64,000 bases of DNA from Phanerochaete sordida (Eukaryota > Basidiomycota > Agaricomycetes > Polyporales > Phanerochaetaceae), in assembly GCA_019973155.2 (NCBI GenBank), contig BPQB01000002.1, positions 1,240,001-1,304,000 of the forward strand, written 5' to 3'. A program made the translations under genes and the position numbers. Position 1 is the stretch's first letter, and every line of letters starts with the position of its first letter. The notes beneath the pieces were generated by a model, which searched no databases, was not told where the DNA came from, and saw only the letters and a list, made by a program, of their open reading frames with translations. Positions 8,829 through 20,277 of this stretch are shown here, one piece after another.

Positions 8829-11707
8829 ATGGACCCCGTCAGCGCGGTCAGCGCAGCCCTCGGGCCCCTCAGCCAGGTCGTCGCCTTCGTGTGGAACTGC
8901 TCGAGCGGGTACAAGGTCAACCAGGAGGAGGTGCGCGCGTTCACGCGGCACGTCGAGGACATGGTGCGCTTCCTCCGCGACGCGGACCGCAAGATCGCGC
9001 GGGGCGGGCTCGCGGGCGACGCGGTGCTCAAGATCTCGACGTTCACAGAGTACGTCGCTGGTGCTCTGGGTGCGAGGGGTGGTGGCTGACGGCCCCAGGC
9101 GGGTGTCTGCTCTGCAGAAGACCGTCGACGCGCTGTCGAAGAAGTCCAAGGTCTACCGCTTTCTCATGCACAGCAGCGTCTCGCAGCAGATCAGCAGCTT
9201 GTACGCGGATATCGACCGGACCATGCGGGCCTGTGATGTTTGTCTTCTCTCCTTTGTTCATTCGTCGTTGCTGAAGCATGGCGATGGCAGCTGGCGTGCA
9301 CGATGGAGATCCTGGCGACCATGAATCGGCAGAGGGAAGACGCCAGGAAGCGGGACGCAAGGAGCATCCACAAGGACTGCGAGAAGATCATGCAGAGCAG
9401 GGACATTCTAGTCGTTCGTCTATCATCGCAGTGAACGGCGAGTCATCCTCTGACACATCCTCATCGCTGCAGGGCCTGGGGGTTAAAGCGGACCGTGTCG
9501 AGGAGGCGAAGATAGCGTTACGCAAGGTCTGTCTGGCCCATCTCAGCACACTCTGCACGAGACTGACCTGCCTGCAGAGGCTCCCCGACGTGCCCCAGTC
9601 GCCCGAACGGCAGGTCCTCGAGCTCGCCATGCAAGAGACCGAGCGGCGCTCCAGGAACATACCGACACTGCCCGACCAGTACGTCATCACGTCGCTGGAG
9701 TGTGTGTGGTTCCGGGACAAGCGGCTCGGCACCGGGGGCTATGCGTCCGTATACCTGGGGACGTACTACGGCACGACGGTCGCGGTTAAGGTGCTCAATA
9801 AGGGCATCTCGCATCAGGTGCGTCTTGCGTTCCTCCGCGTTGTTCACGAGGCTGATTGTCACCCCGCACACTAGGTGATGGACTCCGAGGTGGAGATATG
9901 GATGAAGTTGAGGCATCCGAACATCTTGCGGTTCTATGGATGCTGCTCGTTCGCCGACCCACCATTCATGGTCTGCGAGTACCAGGAGAATGGCAATATC
10001 AACGAGTACCTACGGAGTAAGCCTGACGCAGATCGTCGCAAGCTGGTTCGACTCTTCAATTATTCTTAAATTGCCATGGTGTTGAAAGGCGTGGCTAACA
10101 GCTCCACGACGCATGTTCTGGACTGGTACATCTGCACGACCACAACATCATCCATAGCGACTTGAAGGGGGTATGTGGCTGACGTCTCTCAGCACATGAG
10201 CTTGTTCTAACAGAGCCGCAGAGCAACATCTTGGTCAACAGAGCGGGGACCGCCTGTCTAGCAGACTTCGGTCTGTCCCGCACTCGCACAGAAAGCGCCA
10301 CCATCGCCCTGCGCGAGAAGAAGCCGCAGAAAGTACAGGGCACAGTACGCTGGATGTCACCAGAGCGGCTCAAGGGCGCCTCAGCGGACAAGCGCAGCGA
10401 CATCTACAGCTTCGCGATGACCATGTACGAGGTGAGGTCCCTCATGCGTAGGAGGGACTACGCTCACAGCGCGGAAACGCCAGGTCTTCGCCGGCGCTCC
10501 GCCCTTCACCGGGATAGAGGACAACTGCGTGCAGCGGAGCGTGTGCGACCACGCCGTCCGCCCGCAGCGCCCGCCTGATCCGCGCACCGCCGCACGGGGG
10601 CTCGACGACAGCATGTGGGCCGTCGTCACGCGCTGCTGGGACCAGAACCCCGCCGCGCGCCTCCTCGCGACGCAGCTCCTGGGCGAGCTCGATGTACGGA
10701 CGGCAAAGCAGGGTAGGCCTGGTCCCTCCACGCACCGTCCCTTTGCGTCTCATTCTCCAACATCCCGGTCCCCATCGCCCAATCCCTCCACGCCTCGTAC
10801 TCCCGCGCCGCGTCTCTCGACACCCCGCTCCCCCTCGCCTCTCCCCTCCGCGCCGCGTCTCTCCACACCCCAAGAGCCGTCGCGTCAGCCGCGTACGCCG
10901 TCCTGGATGTACGAACAGCCGCCTGACCGTGCACCCCCGCAACAGCGTCGCGCAGAACGCCCACAGCCGGAGCAACTCGCACCACCCTTGCCGCACCAGC
11001 AACAGCGCCGACGCTCGCCGGCCGAGCATCTCGCTCCGCCCGCGCCCCGGTCCATCGCGCGCAAGGCCAGTGGAGCGATGCGCGACAGGGGGCCCAGAGT
11101 TAGTTTCGAGGAGCCGCAGCCGCGCAATATCGCACGACAGCCGTCGCCTCGTCCCGCCGCCCAGGAAGCAGCCAGAATCTACAACCCGAAGCCGCCAACG
11201 CCGCGCCCGGCCGACACGCGGCCAGCATGGAGCGCTGATTCTACTCTCCCTGTTGTGAGCTTCGCACCTATGGGCGGTATACCCGCCATGCCTAGTCTGC
11301 CTGCCATGCCAGACGTCGTCGGCATGATGGGCAATGGCGCGGCGCTCATGAACCCCACCTTTTCCTTCGGTGCGTTCTCCTGTGGACTCCGAGTAGGCTC
11401 TGCGACTGACGATCCTTCGGCTACAGCGCCGGTTGGTGCACCAGTGCCTATGGCCATGTTCCCCACCGGCATGCCAACGTTTGCCGGCGCATGGCCTCAG
11501 CCTCAGATATACCACTTGGGACCTGGCCAGGCGACAGGCACCGACGTCTGTCCTCACGGGGTGCCGCGGAACACTCTTCGTGGTGCTGTTTCGGTGGGAA
11601 ATCTTCGGGGTGGGTCGCCCTCGTGCATGCTGCGGGTGAGGCCCTTGCTGACAGTGCTGCTATCCATCACAGCACCCTATGGGAACGATAGGATTGAATA
11701 TTACTAG
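8829..11707 (+). CDS. TKL-like protein kinase with N-terminal helical (MLKL-NTD-like) region and Pro/Ser-rich tail
   Basis: Eleven exons keep phase: 8829-9049, 9099-9237, 9291-9410, 9473-9526, 9578-9817, 9875-10045, 10102-10170, 10222-10431, 10484-11369, 11427-11609 and 11673-11707 (about 775 residues). Residues 1-178 are all-helical in character with amphipathic segments (SQVVAFVWNCSSGYKVNQEE; KTVDALSKKSKVYRFL; SLYADIDRTMRAC). The kinase domain runs from about 215 to 500: GTGGYASV glycine loop (229-236), Lys249 in VAVKVL, catalytic loop HSDLKGSN (333-340; Ser replaces the Arg of HRD), DFG (353-355), GTVRWMSPE, and a tail resembling TKL kinases (CWDQNPAARLLA). All three key residues, Lys, Asp and the DFG Asp, are present, so activity is expected. 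The last 250 residues are SP/TP-rich and probably disordered. Substrates are unknown; expanded families of this type are common in agaricomycetes. Confidence 0.82.
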
Positions 11708-12125
11708 GATGGTCTCGATTTGTGCTCGGACATGAACCAGAGGATGTATCCTAATGCCAGTGTCTTGTGGTTCTCAGCATCTCTTTACTCGTTAGTATTC
11801 AAGGTGTCGTTAATGTGCTCACTTCTCAGCCTTCTGCACTGTACATTCAGCAGTAACGTAGTGTACCATATTACTATGCCACTTCTCAGCTCGACAGAAG
11901 AGCGAGCCAGATGCCCGGATCCGAGTCGACGTCGTGGTGTTGATGAAATCAATCGTACCCGAACGTCGCGCCAGCTAGGCGGATCATGTTCGTCATTGAC
12001 CGTAACGCTGAGGGTGGACATGACTCGAATCCAGCGCGACGATTGCACGACTCCAGAGATGGTATAATCAAACGAGGGTGTGTCCGAAACACGGTGCTAG
12101 ATGCTTCCAACCTGCATGACTGGTA
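11708..12125. other. Convergent intergenic region
   Basis: A region of 418 bp between two converging genes, presumably their 3' UTRs. No RNA gene was recognised; a GATTCGAGTC B-box-like string near 12020 (minus strand) lacks a matching A box and acceptor stem. Confidence 0.4.
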
Positions 12126-13648
12126 TCACGCTAGACCTCCGCCGCCCATTCTAATGGTATCCCCAACCACCCTGACGATCTCCTCCCAGAGGCCCGTGAC
12201 GAGTGCCGAGGTGCCACCTGCGCTGCTCTCTATGCCGCGCAGCCGCCTCCGGACCTGGCCCGCTGTGCCTGTGCCGCCGGCGAGCATCCTGCGCCGCCGC
12301 ATGCGGAGCACGAACGACACGAAGGGGAACACGACGAACAGGAGGAGCAGCGCCGCGAGCTTCGTCCGCGAGGCGTTCCCCAGCACATTTTGGAGGTAGG
12401 CCCGGATGATCGCGAGCGTCGTCGGCGGGCGCACTGCCGGGGGCGACAGCGTCGACGAGCGCGACGGCTGCGTCGTGGGGCTGACGGCGCTCGAGCGGTG
12501 GGTGCTCGGCGTCGCGGTCCCCCCGCGGCCTCTTGACGCATCCCGGTGGCCGTTCATGCGTCGTTTGCTGATGCTGTCAGGGGTGACTGTTTGCGTGGTA
12601 GCAGAAGAGTCAGCCGATGGGGACGGTGGTGTGGAGGGTGTGAAGTGGGTGAGGCCGTTCAGAGTGCCGTTCCCCGCTCTGCCCTTCCCTTTCGCTTTCT
12701 TCTGCTCGGGGTGCGGTGTCCGCGGCGTCGCGGTATGTGTAGAAGTGCTAGATTCAGATGACGTCGATGGGGCAGGTGAGACTGCTCGAGAAGAGGTCGC
12801 AGACGACGAAGTGGATGCGCCCTTGGACGCTCTTGACGCTTCCACGAGACTCCGCGTCTCCAGCGTGCGCTGGTGAGACTCCCGGATCGCCGCGACCATG
12901 TTCTATTCCAGATATGATCAGGTTTTGGCGGATTCTGTGAATAAACGCAACTCACATGACGTAGCTCGCTGTCCAATTCGCGCTCATACTGCAGAAAGTC
13001 CTCCGCGTACTGCCACTCCTCCAAACGCGGGAGGACATGCACGCAGTAGAGCTCAATCACCTTCGCATAGCCCGTGCGCCCCTGGTCGCTGTCGTCGGGT
13101 ATCCTCCGCGCCAGCCACTCTTCAATCACGTTCCGGGACATCTCGCTGCAACCCAACTTGACACCAGCTGACCCGAGGGCATACAGGATCTGGTACGGCA
13201 GGTATGCTGAGCTCGTGCTTTGGGTCGTGGGCGTGAACAGCTGTACAGAACGTGTGTATAGCGAGTTGACGAGGGACGGCGGGGACATGGTCTGGTTAGC
13301 GCGAAGGGCGGCAGGAAGCGCATCACCATCGTCGGCGGGCGGCGGGGAAGAGTAGACGGTGATCTCAAGGGTTATCCGGAGGATGTCCCATTTGCGCCTG
13401 AGCAAGTCAAGCTCGTTTTCGGAAGCAGATGTCGGTGGTCCGACGAGCGCGAAGGCCGAGGTGAGCAGCGAGTGCGTCAAGGCGAAATCTCGCTGCAGAA
13501 ACGCTTTGGCGGCTCGGGGATAGAGCGAACGGAGCGTCGCGGCAGTCGAGCTCTCTGCCGCGGCGGGCTTCGGTGCTTTCAGCGACAGGATGGACGTGGT
13601 GTCGTCGGAAAGGGACTCAGAGATCACGGTGGCCGTTGCGGTTGGCAT
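12126..13648 (-). CDS. Predicted single-pass membrane protein with helical N-domain (possible PEX26-like)
   Basis: Two exons, 12956-13648 and 12126-12902, give 489 residues. The first 230 residues are helical and repeat-like (LYPRAAKAFLQRDFALTHSL; KVIELYCVHVLPRLEEW; QYAEDFLQYERELDSELR), suggesting a TPR-like solenoid. A Ser/Thr/Pro-rich linker of about 150 residues follows, then one membrane span (LAALLLLFVVFPFVSFVL) immediately followed by RMRRRR and about 50 more residues. A helical cytosolic domain, C-terminal span and adjacent basic cluster recall the peroxisomal anchor proteins PEX26/PEX15, which recruit the PEX1-PEX6 ATPase, but I see no diagnostic motif and the lumenal tail is longish. 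Function is therefore left open. It is divergent from PWP1. Confidence 0.55.
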
Positions 13649-14059
13649 CCTCTCGGTGGTGTCGTGGGCGAGAGGAGGGTGCGGTGAATGGAATCGCTCG
13701 AGTCGCAGCCGCAGAACGAAACCGGAGTGGTGGCCGAGCGAATCACGTGCGCTATGGGGGACAATGGGTGGTCAGTAGCAAAGCCGAACTCCCGCCAGGC
13801 GCAGCTGTTTCCATCTCTTCGGGCGGCGTGGAGGTGAATGAACGGAGCAAAGAGCAGCAGATGCAGGGATGGAGAGAAGTTGCAGCCAGGTGTCCTGAGC
13901 CTGGAGCCCGCGCAGGCTCTCGTCGCCGGAGACCGACCTCAAGCCGATAAGCGCCACACGCGATCTAATCTAATCTGCGTCCCCGTAAGGGCGCTTGTCA
14001 AAAGATTTGCTCGGGAAACGCTCCCTCCTGCCTTTCCATAACACACACAGCGGGCCCAG
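13649..14059. promoter_or_regulatory. Divergent promoter region membrane protein / PWP1
   Basis: A 411-bp spacer between divergent start codons that contains copy 2 of the shared 15-mer at 13962-13976. No gene is supported. Confidence 0.45.
13962..13976 (-). repeat. Shared promoter 15-mer, copy 2 (inverted)
   Basis: GATCTAATCTAATCT on the plus strand, the exact reverse complement of the element at 1944-1958. It ends 83 bp upstream of the PWP1 start codon at 14060. Confidence 0.5.
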
Positions 14060-16089
14060 ATGGCCAGTCTCATCTCCTGTGTATCATGGTAAGTGGCGCA
14101 CATACTCTGTGGCATGTAAGACTCTGACTCTCACGCAGGGTCAAAAGAGGCGTCTCCGCCCAGCATCCTGAAAAATACCTCCTCGATGACAAGGAACTTG
14201 AGCGCGTGAGCGCACTCGCTCGCATAGAGCTCGAGGATGCCAAGAAAGAGCTCGAGCGTGCTCACAAAGCCGCCGGAGTCATGGGCAAGGGTGCAGAAGG
14301 AGACGAGGCTGATGATGACGCTGACGCGGACGAGGACGAGAGCGCGTGGGTAGAGTGAGTGCTCATCCGCTTTACCTTGAAAAGGACGTACTGAGAGATC
14401 GAGAATGAAGTGAAGACGAAGATGCCAAGGAAGAGGATGTTGAGATGGGTGATGAGTCAAAACCTAAGACCGAGGACGAGGAGCTGAAGGAGTACGATCT
14501 TGACAATTACGATGAGGACGATGTCATGCCAGGTACGCTTTCAGTAAACGCCCCGAACGTGCTTCCTTACTGACTTTGCGTAGCCATGGGTCCATTCAGT
14601 AATATCAAGGGTCTAACGTATTACCGCAACAACGACGAAGATCCATACATCACCTTGAAGGAGGTACGTCTGATGCAAGAGGTGTCGGAAGGAACAACAA
14701 AATGAACTTGTCTTCAGAATGACGAAGAAGAAGAGCGCCAAGAACTCGAGATCCTTCCTACTGACAATCTTCTTGTCGCCGCCAAAACGGAAGATGACGT
14801 CTCGCAGCTCGAGATCTACGTCTACGACGAATCCGAAGAGAACCTCTATGTACACCATGACCTCATGCTCCCCTCCTTCCCCTTGTGCCTTGAATGGCTC
14901 GACTTCCCTCCTATCACCTCACCTACTGCACAGGAAACGGCTGACAGACCAGCAAAACAATTTGGCAACTACATCGCCGTTGGTACGATGGAGCCCGAGA
15001 TTGAGATCTGGTCGCTGGACACCGTCGAGGCGATGTACCCTGACATGGTTCTCGGCCGTCCTGACAAGACCGCGGCACACGTCCCAGTACCGCTTGGCAC
15101 CGGCAAGAAGAAGCGCAAGAAAACCAAGGCTCGCGCGACGTCTACTGCCTACCACGTTGACGCCGTTCTGTCGCTCTCGTGGAACAAGACACATCGAAAT
15201 CTACTTGCCAGTGCATCTGCTGACCAGACTGTCAAGCTGTGGGACCTCACTCGGGACCCAACGATCAGTGGCGAGGGTGAGGAGGGCCAGGGCGCGCTCC
15301 GGAGTTTCTCGATACACAAGGACAAGGTCCAGAGTGTGCAGTGGAACGACAAGGAGCCGACTGTGCTGCTCACCGGCAGCTACGACCGCACGGTGCGAGT
15401 GTTTGACACACGAGCACCCGATACTGGTGTCGGCGCCACGCTCGGAGCTGATGTGGAGGCGTTGAGATGGGATCCTTGGGAGTCTCACTCATTCTACGTG
15501 AGTCCCGCCCGCGTTTACGAGTGATTGCTTCTGTCTCACACGAGGCTCCGACAGGTCTCGCTGGAAAATGGTATCGTGCTGAACTTCGATGCACGGACAC
15601 TGCCAACGAACGCCAGCCAGCCAACACCAGCGCGCTTTACGCTGCAGGCACACGACGGCGAGGTCTCGTCCCTCGACGTCAACCCTCACCTCCGCGGATG
15701 CATCGCCACCGGCGGCACGGACAAGGTGGTCAAGATCTGGAACATCACGGAGGATGCGGACTTGAACAAACGCCAAGTCAGCCTGGTTACCTCAAGAGAT
15801 CTCGGCGTGGTACGTGCTGCGCCTACTCGCCGACAGGGATTGAACGCTCACGGATCCACAGGGCAAGGTGTTTTCCGTCGCGTGGTCACCCGACGACCCT
15901 CTCACGCTCGCCGCTGCGGGATCCAAAGCGAAGCTGCAGGTGTGGGACGTCGCTGCCAATGCCGGTGTGCGCAAGGCATTCGGCAGCAAGCTCAAGGAGG
16001 CGGGGCGGACGCTCAGGGAAAAGACTACAGGCGGCGTCATTGGTGTCCAGAGCGACGATGAAGACAGCAGCGGAGATGAGGCAGAGTAG
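14060..16089 (+). CDS. PWP1: Periodic tryptophan protein 1 (WD40, 60S ribosome biogenesis)
   Basis: Seven exons: 14060-14088, 14139-14354, 14411-14532, 14584-14663, 14718-15497, 15555-15809 and 15862-16089 (569 residues). The N-terminus SLISCVSWVKRGVSAQHPEK is the hallmark Pwp1 start. An acidic stretch (EADDDADADEDES and onward) follows, then WD40 repeats with recognisable units: VLSLSWN with ASADQTVKLWDL, VQSVQWN with GSYDRTVRVFD, VSSLDVN with GGTDKVVKIWNI, and VFSVAWS with SKAKLQVWDV. Pwp1 binds pre-60S particles in the nucleolus and is required for 5.8S/25S rRNA maturation. The C-terminus is acidic (SDDEDSSGDEAE). Identification is secure. Confidence 0.94.
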
Positions 16090-16667
16090 ACAGCGCGCTG
16101 TGCGTTCGAGTATTGTGTGGCATGTGCATGCACGTTTTCTCGCGCCGTGCGTTTAATGTACAGGTTTTTATCACGCTGCGGGCGCCGAACGCAACGTGTA
16201 GCCGGTCTGGACGGCCCGAGGGTGTTCATTGCTCCCGCAAGGGTCAGTTTAGTGCTCTGAATCCCATTCGTGCTTGCGTTGGCATCTTGATCCTGTGATT
16301 GAGACTCTGTTCGGAATTTCGCTCTTGACAGGAAGGGAGGATTGAATGGGAAGCGCGGACGCCACCCAACCTTGGATTTGTGAATGCTAGCGAGGACATT
16401 GGAGGCGGTAATGACAATATTAATGTGGCATAAGAATGAAATAGAACAGCAATGCACTGGTCTACTCTGGTCTAGACGTGCAGCGCACGGTGAAGGTCAA
16501 GAAGATAAAAGGCTGGAAGGGCGGTAAGGGGTGTCCGAGGTCGGATTTCCGAGCTTCGGGGTCCGCGCTTAGTACGTCGACATAGGGTGTGTTGGGCGTC
16601 CCTGCCGTTCGATAACAGCGACGAACCTGTGCCCTCCTCGTCGTGCTGCCTCACCCGCCCTCAGGCC
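16090..16667. other. Intergenic region PWP1 to Zn2Cys6 regulator
   Basis: About 580 bp with the PWP1 3' UTR and the promoter of the next gene. No additional gene was seen. Confidence 0.4.
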
Positions 16668-19600
16668 ATGGCCCACTACCTCCCGCCGCACGGCGATCCC
16701 AACCTGGGCCAGCATGGGCTCCCGCCTGGGATGCCGATGGACCCCAATCAGCCCCCGCCCCCTCCGCCGCCGCACTTCCAAGGCCAGCAGCCCCCGCCGA
16801 TGGTGAACGTTCCCCGAAAGCGAAAGAAGGTGGATCCAGAGAGCGGCGAGCCCGCGTCGCCGGCGGAACCCAGACGACTGAGAAGGTCGCACGAAGCATG
16901 CGCGCGGTGCAGGAGCAAGAAAATTAAGGCAAGTCCCGTCGGGCGACACCGACGGCAAATGCCCGTTGCCTCGCCTATCTCGCTCCGTCTGACCCATCTC
17001 GCCTTTCCTCCTCCTCGTCCCTAGTGCGACTCAAAACACCCCCGCTGCACAGCGTGCGCCTCTGCCGGAGTACAATGCCATCAGGAAGACCGTCACCGCC
17101 AGACTCTCGTCGCCCGCGGGCACACCGAGCACATCGAGCGCCAACTCTACCTGTGCTATGCCCTCCTCAAGCGACAGCACCCCGACTTCGACCCCAGTAA
17201 CCTCGAGGACATGGCCGCCCGAGCAGGCATCGATATCCAACAGCCTGATGTGGAGAGCCCTGGATATCCGTATGCACCAAATGGCGCCGCTGGGCCGAAC
17301 GGCCGCGGCTATCCTCTGCGCTCCGAAGGCCCGCCACACAATGGCGAGGGTTCGCCGCCGAGAGGGTACGCTTATCCGCCGCATCCTCCTCACATGATGC
17401 CCCCGCCTGGATATCCAGGGATGCCCATGTCACCGTACCCGCCATACCCCCCGCACCATATGGCGCCAATGCAAGGTCCTCCTCCGCCATTCCAACCTCA
17501 TCCCCATCCCCACTTGCCTCCGCCCGCGCACACTCATCCTTTCCCCCCACCCATGCCTCCCCCTCATCAGCAGTCCCACGTCGTCCGTCCACCATCAACG
17601 CAGGAGATGCGAGGCTCGGAACCCTTGCCCCATGATCTATCCACCAGCCATGTACGTATCGCATCGTAGTCTTCTCTTCTCACACGCTGACCTCAAGCGT
17701 ACAGGCCCTCGCGAAGAATTTCGGCGTGTCTGCTGCGATAGTCGGAGATCTGAAGCTCGCTCCCCCACCTGCCGACACGGAAGACCTCGCCGTAGGAGAC
17801 AGCGGCCTTGCTTCCCGCCGAGATCGTGATATCACGCAGCCCACTCTTCCTCGTGATGCTGCGAAGTGGATTTCCATACCGATGCGTTCCAATGCCGCGG
17901 CCTCCCCTACACAGCCGTCCAGCCCTGTCAGCACCTCCACCAGTCCTGAAGGGCAAAGCATCTGGCTGCCCAAGGACCGCGGAACGGCCAGCAAGATCCT
18001 GGACGTCTACTTCGCCCGTCTCAACTTCCACCGGCCAGTCTTCATTCGGCACTCTTTTGAGAAGAACCTCGATGCGCTCTACAGCGGCACTGCAACCCAC
18101 GACCCCGGTTTTGTCTGCAGTGTTTACCTGGTACTCGCTCTCGGAACGCTCAGTGAACTCAACCACCGCGTGAGCGGCGCTGAGAAGGAGGGACAGCCAT
18201 TCGGTTCTGGCGCTGCAATGAAGAAGCACATGCCGCCCGACTGGCCTTCCCAGGAGGAGTTCTTCGACCTTGCCCTAGCTGTAAAGCCCGATCTTCGGGT
18301 TACGATCTCCAGCCTGCAAGCTTTGATTCTGCTTCACTGGTACCTATACACCGAGGTATGTATACTGCATATAGAACAAGGCATGCACATCTTGACACAT
18401 TGCACAGCGACAAGGACGGACCCTCTGGCGTCTGGTCGGTAGCTTGGTCCGACTGGCGATTGAGCTCGGATTGCACCACGACCCTCACGTCCCTCCGACA
18501 GACGACAACCCCGAAAGCGTCGTGTTCACGGAGGAAGAATGCCAACTGCGGATACGTCTCTGGGCGATAGTTCTGGTGCACGACCGGGGCACGTCAATTC
18601 TGCTTGGCCGTCCGTTGGCGATTGCGCCTTCGGACTCGAACACTCCGCGACCATCTCGCGGCAAGGGCAATGACATGTCCATCTCTGAGCATTTCGTGCT
18701 GTCCGCCCCCATCGCTGAAATTCAGGCGGACATCATCAACTCCCTCTACGCGCCCACCAGGCAGTCAGCCGACTCGATCATACGCCATGCTACTCGGATT
18801 ATCAAGAGTATGTACGAGTTCCGGCGGCAGCTGCCTGAGTGGTACAAGTCGTACTTTAGCGGCACGGACGACTGGCCCGTCGAGAAGCGCAAGCAGCTCG
18901 TCCAGGATATTACCGAGGACCAGGGCCTGACCCTGCTGAAGATTGGTATCACACGAATTCTACTCCTCCGCGCCCTATTCAGCTCGAGAGAGCTCCCGTT
19001 CCACAACCGTCTCAGTGCTCTGATCGATGGTACGTATTCCCTCGCTGACAGGGATGTTTCTTGCTGAGGTCGCCTGCGCAGCTATCGTTACCTCTCATAA
19101 TATCATCGTCGTGCACCACCAGCTCATCAAGTTCCCCGATATCGCCTTCTTCGTCTCTCCTATTCCACTTCATATCGCTGCCATGGTCATCCTCTATGGC
19201 CACATGTCCAAGTGCGACCGCCTCCCTCGCGAGGTCGCTTTGGAGGATGTCTGGATGGCCCTTGACATGCTTCCGAGCTTCCGCTGGCGCTGGGAGAGGA
19301 AGGATCTCAAGGGCGGGCATCCACTCATCGCCAAGCTCGCCGAGGAGGTCCTCAAGGTCAACCTGCACCAGGTCGCTCCGAACACACCGCCGATGCTCAT
19401 CTCCGAAGCCGACTGGGACTCGGAGGGAGTGCTCTCCCCTAAGCAACTCAGCCAGCACCCCGGGACGCCGACTCTGGGCCCGGCCCAGTACCCGCAGAGC
19501 CCATACACGAAGCCGTCCCCGACAGGGATGCCCACGGTCAAGAGTCCGACCAGCAAGGGAGTGCCCGCGCCGGGTCCGTCTCCAAACGAGAAGTTGGCTG

Positions 19601-19894
19601 AGATCCCTCCGGGGCTGTTCTACCCCTTCTACCCGGAGTCTCAGCCTTCGAACCCGGCGTCGACGTCGGCACTGTTGAACGCAACGCAGGTGATGTCGTC
19701 CTTTGGGTTCCAGCCGTCCCAGGAGTCGTTCGTGCTCGAAGAGAAAGACGCTTCTCTGGCTTCTGGGTCGGGCGGAATGCCTTGGTCTCCCAATGGAGTA
19801 CGTTAGCTGTTAAATGTAACATGAAATGCCATGAATGTCTAATGTCGTTCAGCAGCAGGACCCTCGTGCCATGGCGCCGTTCCAAATGCCTTGA
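16668..19894 (+). CDS. Zn(II)2Cys6 transcription factor with fungal-specific (fungal_trans) domain
   Basis: Exons: 16668-16928, 17025-17651, 17705-18355, 18408-19029, 19082-19797 and 19853-19894 (972 residues). The zinc cluster is C-AR-C-RSKKIK-C-DSKHPR-C-TA-C-ASAGVQ-C near residues 80-107, preceded by a basic stretch (PRKRKKVDPE). It is split exactly before the third Cys by an intron with a GC donor (GCAAGT...TAG). A His/Pro-rich segment at about 130-280 is likely disordered. The middle domain (KILDVYFARLNFHRPVF; LQALILLHWYLYTERQGRTL; LRIRLWAIVLVHDRGTSILL) is the fungal_trans region. The tail is Ser/Pro-rich. It should act as a nuclear DNA-binding regulator of CGG-type sites; the target pathway cannot be read from sequence, and no clustered target genes are obvious next to it. 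Confidence 0.88.
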
Positions 19895-20277
19895 AGACTC
19901 CCATGATGTATTTTTGTCGAATCGTTATCCGCCCCGCTCTGCTCCGTTGAATTATTGTTATCTCAGGTTATCGTCGAAGCACTTCTTCTTGCCCCTTCTT
20001 CGGGCATGTGTACTTTTATCTCCACGATGTTACTACATGCTTAATCCGAACCTGCGTTCTTCAGAGTCCTTCCAGAACCCATACCACGTAGAGAATACAC
20101 GACCGAAGGTATACTAGACACTGTTCTACATAGATAACGCAGCCTATATATGACGTCTATGGGCCCAAGGATCCTGAGGTGATGCCAGCTCTCTCATACC
20201 TGCCAAACGACGGCGACCTCGCGCAGCCGAGACTTGCAGTTGCTACGATGGGACGCACGGGGCACCGATACCAAGGA
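19895..20277. other. Convergent intergenic region
   Basis: About 380 bp between the 3' ends of the Zn2Cys6 regulator and the J-protein. Nothing beyond presumed UTRs was seen. Confidence 0.4.

Noticed and set aside
10442..11557. A 371-codon minus-strand open frame
   Set aside because: It is antisense to the kinase exons; the kinase has motifs and splice signals, this frame has none.
11990..12070. Possible tRNA gene (GATTCGAGTC-like B box, minus strand)
   Set aside because: No A box, no pairing acceptor or anticodon stems could be made.
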